Source: Bacteroidales bacterium (lineage in GTDB: Bacteria; Bacteroidota; Bacteroidia; Bacteroidales; ML635J-15). Taken from it: 12,992 bases of DNA. The position numbers were made by a program, and so were the translations under genes. Positions within the stretch are counted from its first letter, which is position 1. Each line of letters opens with the position of its first letter. The DNA lies in assembly GCA_028696755.1 (NCBI GenBank), contig JAQVGK010000034.1, positions 1 through 12,992 of the forward strand, read 5' to 3'. Positions 6,937 to 12,992 of this stretch are shown here, in pieces. The notes under the pieces were generated by a model. That model ran no database searches. It worked only from the letters and a program-made list of their open reading frames with translations, and was not told the DNA's origin.

Positions 6937-7094
6937 GGAAAAGTTACGGGTTGAAAATGGTTTCGAGTTTCGGGTTAAAAAGGTTTCGGGTTTCGGGTTG
7001 AAAATGGTTTCGGGTTAGGAAACGGTTTCGGGTTATTTTTGTTTCGAGTTTCGGGTTACTATAGTTTCGGGTTTCTTTTGTTTCGTGTTTCGAG
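6937..7094. repeat. Degenerate GTTNCGRGTT array without palindrome
   Basis: About 12 cores lie between two glycosyltransferase genes. Linkers are mostly GAAAATGG, AAAAAGG and ATTTTTG. It is the only array lacking a CTCGC palindrome. The last core (CGAGTTATAG) overlaps the stop codon of the downstream gene. Confidence 0.9.
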
Positions 7095-8330
7095 TTATAG
7101 CGTTAATAATTCGTTTGCGAATTGGGTGTAATTTTTTGTTGCTTCAAAGTTTTCTTGCCAGAAATTGTGAGCGTTTTGGCGATATTGTATTTGATTATCG
7201 GGAGTACTTTTTAAATAGTTTTCGATAATTTTTGCTACTTCATTTACGTCAAAGTCTTTTGGAATTAAAAATCCATTTTTATTGTTTACGGCCTCAGATG
7301 TTCCTCCAACATTTGTTGCTAAAACTGGAATGCCTGCCGAAAGGGATTCCATAATGCTGACAGGGATTCCTTCGGATTCGCTGAGATTGATAAACAAGTC
7401 AACGTAATTTGATGCGTAAAAATCTAATATTTCGTTGTTCGGCACAATTCCCCGAAATTCAAAATTTATATTTTTCAATTTTTCAGAAGCGTATGCAGTA
7501 ATTGTACCTCTTAATATTCCGTCTCCAAAATGTATCCATTTTAAGTTTTCAATATTTAGAGTTGATAAAACATCTATTATTTTTTCAACTCTTTTTACAC
7601 TAATTATTGTTGAGCACGAACAAAATAAAATTTGGGCATTACTTTTTTCGATTTTCGGGTTTCTAATATTTATTTTTCCTAGTTTTGAAATAGAAATTTT
7701 ATCAGCGAGGTTAGTACCTAACAATTTGTTAAAATACTTAACTCCATCATGAGAAATACTAATTGTTTGTGTAAGATTGTTGAGAATAAAGTTCTTATAA
7801 GGCAAATAAGGAAATTCATTAGCATAAAAATAGATATCCCAGCGGTGTGCACGTGCAATAGTTCTTATTTGACTATTTCTTTTACTCATTCGAGCCAAGG
7901 ACAATGCTTTGTAATCATGCCAATAAGAATAAAATATGGTATTGTTTAAATCAATATTTTGATTTGAAATTAGTTTTTTAAGTTCAGAAATAATTTGGTT
8001 TGATCGGACAATGTCCATAAACATTATTTTGAATAGGATTGGTTTTGGAGCAATTTTAAATTTGAAGATTGCACGAAAAAGTTCGGAAATAAATAATGCG
8101 GTGAAAATTTCTGGTAAAGCTTTAAACTTGTCTTTTGTTGTGATTTGTGTTTTGTATTTTGTGATTTGAAGATTATTTGGAATAAAGCGATTAAGCTCCT
8201 GCTCATCTTGTTCTTTAATTAGAACATGAATTTTATCGAAATGAGGGTGAATTATTTTGATTTCGTCGTCAAGGAAGAATTCGCCGGCGGTAAGAGGATA
8301 TGAATCACAGAGGAGGACGAGGGTTTTCAT
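7095..8330 (-). CDS. Family 4 glycosyltransferase
   Basis: A 411-residue GT-B retaining glycosyltransferase. The C-terminal domain carries the classical E-x7-E motif in SESEGIPVSIMESLSAG (E320 and E328), followed by PVLATNVGGTSEAV (335-348). A phosphate-contact segment SVKRVEK (244-250) opens the second Rossmann domain, and SISHDGVKYF (191-200) lies near the end of the first. It probably adds one sugar of the repeat unit at the cytoplasmic face. Both ends touch repeat arrays: the TAA stop lies in CGAGTTATAG and the ATG is 11 bp from a core. Two stretches inside the gene look repeat-derived: a core-like TTTCGGGTTTC in the interdomain linker (7653-7663, residues 223-227) and a 9-bp direct repeat encoding QIT...QIT at residues 55-64. 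Neither breaks the frame. Confidence 0.9.
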   Translation of the reverse strand: MKTLVLLCDSYPLTAGEFFLDDEIKIIHPHFDKIHVLIKEQDEQELNRFIPNNLQITKYKTQITTKDKFKALPEIFTALFISELFRAIFKFKIAPKPILFKIMFMDIVRSNQIISELKKLISNQNIDLNNTIFYSYWHDYKALSLARMSKRNSQIRTIARAHRWDIYFYANEFPYLPYKNFILNNLTQTISISHDGVKYFNKLLGTNLADKISISKLGKINIRNPKIEKSNAQILFCSCSTIISVKRVEKIIDVLSTLNIENLKWIHFGDGILRGTITAYASEKLKNINFEFRGIVPNNEILDFYASNYVDLFINLSESEGIPVSIMESLSAGIPVLATNVGGTSEAVNNKNGFLIPKDFDVNEVAKIIENYLKSTPDNQIQYRQNAHNFWQENFEATKNYTQFANELLTL

Positions 8331-8472
8331 TGGAAAAGTTTCGAGTTGGAAAAGTTTCGGGTTTCGGGTTAATTTAGTTTCGGGTTGCTCGCTGTCGCGA
8401 GGGTTGCGAGTTACGAGTTATTTTGGTTTCGGGTTTAGGGTTCAGTAGAGTGTTAAGAGTCTTACAAAGTAA
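8331..8472. repeat. Last GTTNCGRGTT array, with one perfect hairpin, plus short unique tail
   Basis: About seven cores occupy 8336-8442. The left edge GGAAAAGTTTCGAGTT abuts the glycosyltransferase start. The last 30 bases before the next stop codon are not repeat. This is the boundary of repeat-bearing DNA: no array is seen from here to the right end of the window. Confidence 0.88.
8388..8401. repeat. Perfect hairpin CTCGC-TGTC-GCGAG
   Basis: The five-base stem is identical to those at 1449, 4355 and 4872, with a fourth loop sequence. Confidence 0.75.
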
Positions 8473-9612
8473 TTACTTTTTTTCATCAATTGCATTCTGA
8501 TACAATACCAGCAATTTTTCGACATACGGTTTAATGTCATATTGCTTTGCAAATTCCTGCGCGTATTCAGACATTTCACGATATTTTTGTTTGTCGTTCC
8601 AGAGATCAATAATTGTTTGAGTAAAAAGTTCGGCGTTTTGTTCGTAAATCATATAACCGTTTTTGCCATGTTCAATAAGGTCGCGATTGCCTTTGCCATC
8701 GAGAGTGATAACTGGGAGACCGGATGCCATTGCCTCTATAAAAACGAGCCCAAAAGACTCTGTCAAAGAAGAATGAACATAAATGTGTTGTGCTTTTAAC
8801 TCTTCTTCAATGTTTTCGATTAAGCCTGGCATTTTCAAAAAACTTTCAACTTGTAGCGACTTTGCTTTTTCAATGATTTTTTGACCGTTATTCCGCCAAT
8901 CGCCAGCTAAAGTTAGGTTAGCATCTATTTCATTTTTTCTAAGAATATTTAAAACATCTATTAAAAAAATCTGATTTTTATAATCGGACATGTGGCCGAC
9001 CATAATAAGATTAAGTCCTTTATTTATATCTCTTGTCCCATTATAATAAAACTTGTTATAATCTATTGCATTGGGTAGATAGTGAACGTTTTTTTGAAGT
9101 TTTTTATTAAGATTTTTGCTGTAATAATCACTTGTGTCTTTAGAAATACTGATAAATTGATTATTACATTCAATATATTTTCTTTCGATGCGTTTTTTTT
9201 CAAAATACTTAGTAAGAAGGCTTTTATTAAATAAAGTTTTAAAACCTAAAGAATTAAACTCTGGCATATTGTTATGGCAATGGGTAAAATATGCAATATT
9301 GGGTAAGATTCTCTCACGACTTACCAACTCTGATTTGTAAACATGAGAATGAATAATGTCTGGTCTAAATTCATTAACAAGTTCCAAAAAGTTAGAAATA
9401 TTAACTATATTATGCTTCGTCAAAGATAAATGAACACTGTCGTTAATAAAATGCACCTTTAGTTTCTTTGTGAGATTAGGATATTCATTAACAGAATCGA
9501 GAGCAACAATTTGAACTATGTGCATTTTATTAGTTAACTCAATAGCAATGTCGAGACAAAGTCTTTCTGCCCCTCCCTTATACAGGCCTTGCAATACAAA
9601 AAGAATTTTCAC
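8473..9612 (-). CDS. Family 4 glycosyltransferase
   Basis: A 379-residue GT-B glycosyltransferase. The N-terminal GLYKGGAERLCLDIA (9-23) is the GGAER loop of family 4 enzymes. DIIHSHVYKSE (85-95) is the usual DIIHxH strand. PNAIDYNKF (180-188) is the interdomain linker, VGHMSDYKNQ (205-214) the phosphate-contact turn, and ESFGLVFIE (E285 and E293) the E-x7-E nucleotide-sugar motif. A retaining sugar transfer onto the growing lipid-linked unit is expected; specificity is unknown. The start is GTG at 9612, chosen because MKILFVLQGLYKGGAE begins there in standard family register and the preceding gene stops three bases upstream. It belongs to the tightly packed part of the cluster, which suggests translational coupling with the methyltransferase. 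Confidence 0.9.
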   Translation of the reverse strand: MKILFVLQGLYKGGAERLCLDIAIELTNKMHIVQIVALDSVNEYPNLTKKLKVHFINDSVHLSLTKHNIVNISNFLELVNEFRPDIIHSHVYKSELVSRERILPNIAYFTHCHNNMPEFNSLGFKTLFNKSLLTKYFEKKRIERKYIECNNQFISISKDTSDYYSKNLNKKLQKNVHYLPNAIDYNKFYYNGTRDINKGLNLIMVGHMSDYKNQIFLIDVLNILRKNEIDANLTLAGDWRNNGQKIIEKAKSLQVESFLKMPGLIENIEEELKAQHIYVHSSLTESFGLVFIEAMASGLPVITLDGKGNRDLIEHGKNGYMIYEQNAELFTQTIIDLWNDKQKYREMSEYAQEFAKQYDIKPYVEKLLVLYQNAIDEKK

Positions 9613-9615
9613 TAA

Positions 9616-10272
9616 TTATTTCTTTTGAATTAAAATACAGGTCACTTTAAATTTTCTAAACATATTTGGCAAATAAGACACGGTATGCCACCACATTTTA
9701 GGTTTATAAAACGGCAAAAATGACCTTAAAAAAATGATTAAAGCTAGTCTAAGGTCTGATTTAAGTTTGTCAAAGTAAGTTTTATCGTCCAAAACAATTT
9801 CACTGCTAATTATCTTTGTCCCTGGAAAAAGTTTATGTAATTGTCCAACATTAGGTCTAAACATCGTGTCAATCGGATCGTAATGGTACGGGTATAAATA
9901 CGGCACCGAAACTATAATATATGTATTTTTATTTGCAATACCCAGTATACTTGCAGTAATTTTCTCTGGGTTAATTATATGTTCTAGCAGATTGTTACAC
10001 AATATCAAACCTGGGTTAACTAGTTTAAGTCCTTCAACGAAATTAGGATCCGATAAATCACCACTAATATCAATTCCTTCACCTGCTTGGATGTCGGTAT
10101 GTATTACCTTTCCCTGTTCATATAGGGGCTTGAATAATAATTCTTCAACACTTGGCTTTTTTGATAACCTTCCTTGTAAAGTTGCACTCCCAATGTTAAG
10201 GATTGGAAATACAGCACGACTATCTAATTCTTCTATTTTTTTTCTTACCCAAAGAGCTTCGGACGTAAACAT
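9616..10272 (-). CDS. Class I SAM-dependent methyltransferase-like protein
   Basis: A 218-residue protein with the outline of a class I (Rossmann-fold) methyltransferase. Motif I is degenerate, LNIGSATLQGR (25-35) instead of GxGxG. An acidic residue closes strand 2 (D60 in VIHTDIQ), GDLSD (71-75) follows, LCNNLLEHI (91-99) is the motif-IV region seen in Methyltransf_11/23-type proteins, and a VSVPYLYPYHYDP segment (121-133) follows it. Given the neighbours it may methylate a sugar of the polysaccharide, but the substrate is inferred only from context, and some family members of this look are glycan-cluster proteins of unproven activity. Gaps to both neighbours are 3 nt, which suggests one transcript and coupled translation. 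Confidence 0.8.
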   Translation of the reverse strand: MFTSEALWVRKKIEELDSRAVFPILNIGSATLQGRLSKKPSVEELLFKPLYEQGKVIHTDIQAGEGIDISGDLSDPNFVEGLKLVNPGLILCNNLLEHIINPEKITASILGIANKNTYIIVSVPYLYPYHYDPIDTMFRPNVGQLHKLFPGTKIISSEIVLDDKTYFDKLKSDLRLALIIFLRSFLPFYKPKMWWHTVSYLPNMFRKFKVTCILIQKK

Positions 10273-10275
10273 ACT

Positions 10276-11202
10276 TTAAAATTTATATTGATTTGGGATA
10301 TTTCTAATAAGCAGATTAAATAAACAAAAAATTCTATGTTTCAACTGTAAATTCGAAGGGTTATGCCAAATAGAACGGAATATGTTCGAAAAGGCTTTTG
10401 CAAATTTTCTATTAAACATAAAATGCTTAGCAGAATTAAAATACGAATCAGCAAGCAATTTGCGTTTTAATCTTTCATCTATTTTGTGCCCGGGATGATT
10501 TTTTTTAAAGCAATATCTTAAAGTTTTACGTTGCTGTTTTGGACTGTTGTTGTTTTTTAAGTTTACTGAGCGATCGTCATGCTCAGAAGCAATTATTGTT
10601 GATTGGTGCGGGATATACAAAATATAATTATTTTCTGATATTCGCAACCAACATTCAAAATCTTCACCAATCGAAATATTGGGAGTAAATAGATTTTTCA
10701 TGATTATTTCTGCTGTGATACAAACTTGTGGTACACCAATAACAACAGATGCCAGTGTATCTGCTTTATTGGATAAACTCTCTGTAAATGTGCAATAATG
10801 ATCCTGTACAATTGTTTGCAACAACCCATTATTGTTAAAGCTTATATCTGTAAAAAAAAGTGCGTTTTTTATTTTGGAATTATTTATTGCGATGTATAGC
10901 TTTTCTAATCTTGTTTCATTAAAGTAATCATCACTATCCAAAAAGCAAATATAGTCTCCTTTTGCATTGTTTATTCCATTATTTCTTGCAGCAGAACGTT
11001 CGGCATTTTCCTGATAAATATATCGAAAACGATTGTCTTTCTTAATCCATTGCTGCAAAAGTTCTTTTGTGTTGTCAGTCGAGCCATCATCAACAACTAT
11101 ACATTCCCAGTCATTGAATGTTTGGACATGAACAGACTCTAATGCTTTTGAGAGCATGTGAGCACGGTTGTATGTGGGGATTATTATTGAGAAAAATGGC
11201 AT
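10276..11202 (-). CDS. Family 2 glycosyltransferase
   Basis: A 308-residue inverting GT-A glycosyltransferase. The N-terminal SIIIPTYNRAHMLSKALESV (5-24), VVDDGSTDNT (36-45), AARNNGINNAKGDYICFLDS (71-90) and the metal-binding DSDD (89-92) are textbook family 2 motifs. GEDFECWLRI (181-190) carries the acidic residue usually taken as catalytic base. There are no convincing membrane segments. The last 90 residues are basic and aromatic and probably lie at the membrane surface. It would transfer a sugar from a nucleotide donor to the lipid-linked intermediate. It is separated from the genes on either side by 3 nt, part of the compact operon segment. Confidence 0.93.
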   Translation of the reverse strand: MPFFSIIIPTYNRAHMLSKALESVHVQTFNDWECIVVDDGSTDNTKELLQQWIKKDNRFRYIYQENAERSAARNNGINNAKGDYICFLDSDDYFNETRLEKLYIAINNSKIKNALFFTDISFNNNGLLQTIVQDHYCTFTESLSNKADTLASVVIGVPQVCITAEIIMKNLFTPNISIGEDFECWLRISENNYILYIPHQSTIIASEHDDRSVNLKNNNSPKQQRKTLRYCFKKNHPGHKIDERLKRKLLADSYFNSAKHFMFNRKFAKAFSNIFRSIWHNPSNLQLKHRIFCLFNLLIRNIPNQYKF

Positions 11203-11205
11203 AAT

Positions 11206-12342
11206 TTATAAAATTGAGTCAGTTAAAAAAGTAGTTGAATGCTGTTTCTCAATATTTAACCTTTGTAAAACACTATCCCAGTTTGTTTTAATTCTCCAAT
11301 TAAATAGCGCGTTATCTTTTTGGGCAATAGCTTTATGGCCTAATTCTAATTTTGATAAAAGGCTTAATATTCTTTCATCTTTAGGCTGATTACTTAGAAA
11401 ACTTAAAAACTCTTTTTGAAAAATCAGGGAAAAAGCAGTGCCATGAAAGGAATTAGTTATTACGAATTCGGCATGTTTAAATAAGCCTAAAAACTCTTCC
11501 GGAGAACAAGTCTCATGAATATTTTTTTTAGATATCCATTTGTCATTTAGAAAAGTAATTATATGAATCTCAGCTTTTACTTCTTTAGCAATTTGTTCTG
11601 CAACAATTCTGATGTCTGAATTACTATCACTGAGTAAATATATTAAAACATATTTACCTTCAATTTTTGGTTGCTTTGCAATTTTATTAAATATATCAGG
11701 ATTTGCTAATAGGGTAGGGTCCAATGTTGTCGAAATTGGTTTATATGTCAGTGGTTGCAATAGATTTTTAAATGACATTTCTCTAACACTAATTGCATGC
11801 ATTTTATTAAGATTGCTTTCAATATAAGTGAAATCTTCTTTTTCTAAAACTCTAACAGCCCCACTTGCTGCATAAGAAATGATTTTTGCATCTTTATTCG
11901 TTGTAAAATCACCCCATAACACATTATCATAATACCCTAAGATACCTTTATTCCAAATTTGATCACTACCTAAAATGAAAACATCATAATCAAAGTTTTC
12001 TTGGAATTCTTGATAAGTATTTGGAGACAAATCTAAATGTTTACCAATAAACTTTCTTATTTTGTGTTGTCTTTTATATGTTTTGGGAAATTGAAACAAA
12101 AGAAATATCGCAGTTTTTACTTTTAACACAAAAGAATTCGCTTTTACAGCACGATACAAATAGCGTCTGTACTTTTTGTCATTATCAATTGATGGGATGT
12201 AATTAATTACTTCAACCTCAGCATTGCCACAGAGTTCTTTAAGTGTTTCTTTTAAAGCATAAGCTTGTAAAATCGCACCATAATTGTGTTTTTGCACAAG
12301 CTTAAAGTGTGCCTGATGGTATGTTAATATTCCAATCTTCAT
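11206..12342 (-). CDS. Polysaccharide pyruvyl transferase family protein
   Basis: A 378-residue member of the pyruvyl transferase family (PF04230 type), whose characterised members transfer a pyruvate ketal from phosphoenolpyruvate onto a sugar of a capsule or exopolysaccharide. Family landmarks seen: GILTYHQ (4-10), HNYGAILQAYALKETL (19-34), FILGSDQIWN (122-131), ISYAAS (155-160), SVREMS (185-190), LDPTLL (207-212) and VITNSFHGTAFSL (294-306). The length is typical. A ketal pyruvate would put a negative charge on the polymer. The start overlaps the stop of the upstream nitroreductase-like gene (ATGA, 4 nt), so translation is coupled; the two gene types commonly occur together in polysaccharide clusters. 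Confidence 0.92.
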   Translation of the reverse strand: MKIGILTYHQAHFKLVQKHNYGAILQAYALKETLKELCGNAEVEVINYIPSIDNDKKYRRYLYRAVKANSFVLKVKTAIFLLFQFPKTYKRQHKIRKFIGKHLDLSPNTYQEFQENFDYDVFILGSDQIWNKGILGYYDNVLWGDFTTNKDAKIISYAASGAVRVLEKEDFTYIESNLNKMHAISVREMSFKNLLQPLTYKPISTTLDPTLLANPDIFNKIAKQPKIEGKYVLIYLLSDSNSDIRIVAEQIAKEVKAEIHIITFLNDKWISKKNIHETCSPEEFLGLFKHAEFVITNSFHGTAFSLIFQKEFLSFLSNQPKDERILSLLSKLELGHKAIAQKDNALFNWRIKTNWDSVLQRLNIEKQHSTTFLTDSIL

Positions 12343-12992
12343 CTTTCGTTGATTATTGTTTCTGCAGTAATTCTTTCAGAAAGTGCAATTTTGAATTTAT
12401 CCGGTACTCCCCCTATTGCAATTATACAAGATATATTTTCATTTTCTTTTATATTCAACTCTGCACGAAAAGCAGCTTCTTGCTCTAGCGTAAAATAAGA
12501 ATTCAAAATACATGCTCCGATATTATAATAATGCAATGCATAAAGCAAATTCATCGCAAACATACCTGTATCAAACAAACCAGCATTCCTATCGGTATAA
12601 TCTTTCCAAAATGATAGACCATAGGTAATAACTAAAAATGAATCTGCCATGTGCCCAAAGCCTGTGCTACCTACATGAATATTTAATAGTGATTCTTTTA
12701 GTTTTGTTTCTTTAATGATATATACTTTCTGACTTTGACGGTTACAAGCAGAAGGGGATGTGTTAGCTAAATCAATTGCTTTTATAATAGAATTATGGTC
12801 AATTATACCAACAAATTCTCTTAAAGAATGACGAGATTTAGCAAAGGTTTTAAAATCGCTTTGGGCATGTCGAAAATACTCATCTTTCCTAAACTCTAAT
12901 TGTTGAGAAGCTCCTATTGTGGGAAACTTATCCAAAAAAGCTATCAATGTTTTGTCGAAAAACTCTGGGAAAATGTAATTCTTTTCATTGTG
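12339..12992 (-). CDS. Nitroreductase family protein (N-terminus outside window)
   Basis: The frame is open to the right edge, so the gene starts outside the window; a TTG at 12947 is only an internal alternative start, and at least 15 codons precede it without a stop. Counting from that TTG (202 residues), SRHSLREF (38-45) matches the FMN-contacting SRRSxRxF turn of nitroreductases. ANTSPSACNRQSQKVYII (61-78) matches the APSxxNxQPW-like segment, and GMFAMNLLYALHYYNIGAC (127-145) the helix before the C-terminal flavin contact. IIAIGG (174-179) is the final strand. An NAD(P)H- and FMN-dependent redox role is expected from the family. In polysaccharide clusters such proteins often neighbour pyruvyl transferases and F420-dehydrogenase-like proteins, but their substrate is not established. 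Confidence 0.85.
   Translation of the reverse strand, partial: HNEKNYIFPEFFDKTLIAFLDKFPTIGASQQLEFRKDEYFRHAQSDFKTFAKSRHSLREFVGIIDHNSIIKAIDLANTSPSACNRQSQKVYIIKETKLKESLLNIHVGSTGFGHMADSFLVITYGLSFWKDYTDRNAGLFDTGMFAMNLLYALHYYNIGACILNSYFTLEQEAAFRAELNIKENENISCIIAIGGVPDKFKIALSERITAETIINER

Noticed and set aside
8024..8206. Minus-strand 60-codon open frame
   Set aside because: It is an alternative frame within the glycosyltransferase at 7095-8330, which has strong family motifs across this region.

Overview
This is an AT-rich stretch of a surface-polysaccharide (capsule, O-antigen or exopolysaccharide) biosynthesis locus, most likely from a member of the Bacteroidota. The assignment rests on the low GC content, start codons without Shine-Dalgarno sequences, the gene content, and the degenerate intergenic repeats typical of many genomes in that phylum. 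No genus can be named from the sequence. Both ends are cut inside genes: the first gene is open to the left edge, and the nitroreductase-like gene is open to the right edge.

Layout. One plus-strand gene (to 1367) encodes a multi-pass membrane protein of polymerase/EpsG-like appearance. It converges on a long minus-strand set that runs from 12992 down to 1633. In transcription order this set is: nitroreductase-like protein, polysaccharide pyruvyl transferase, family 2 glycosyltransferase, SAM-dependent methyltransferase, three GT-B glycosyltransferases (8473-9612, 7095-8330, 5590-6936), HisH-like glutaminase, a first S23-type four-helix-bundle protein (4465-4851), HisF-like barrel protein, N-acetyl sugar amidotransferase (WbpG/WbuX type), and a second S23-type protein (1633-2019). 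HisH, HisF and the amidotransferase form the known cassette that turns an N-acetyl group of a nucleotide sugar into an acetamidino group. The HisF homologue has lost the catalytic Asp of histidine biosynthesis, which fits that role. The glycosyltransferases would assemble the repeat unit, and the pyruvyl transferase and methyltransferase could decorate it.

Two architectures meet near 8.4 kb. From 8473 to 12992 the genes are packed with 3-nt gaps or a 4-nt ATGA overlap. From 1357 to about 8445 every gap of 136-265 bp is filled with a degenerate array of a 10-nt core, GTTNCGRGTT (about 87 CGRGTT copies by hand count). The arrays are studded with small palindromes of the form CTCGC-N4-GCGAG or a variant. 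They run right up to the start codons, supply several of the stop codons, and contain the two S23-type genes. One S23 gene splits the acetamidino cassette. The only gene pair in this half without an array is HisH and its upstream glycosyltransferase, whose coding regions overlap.

The most noteworthy signal is this repeat-plus-S23 arrangement: short hairpin arrays confined to gene junctions, next to two copies of a small protein that differ at about 10% of bases but at only six residues. It may be a REP/RAYT-like partnership in which a non-transposase protein accompanies the repeats. That is inference and has not been shown.
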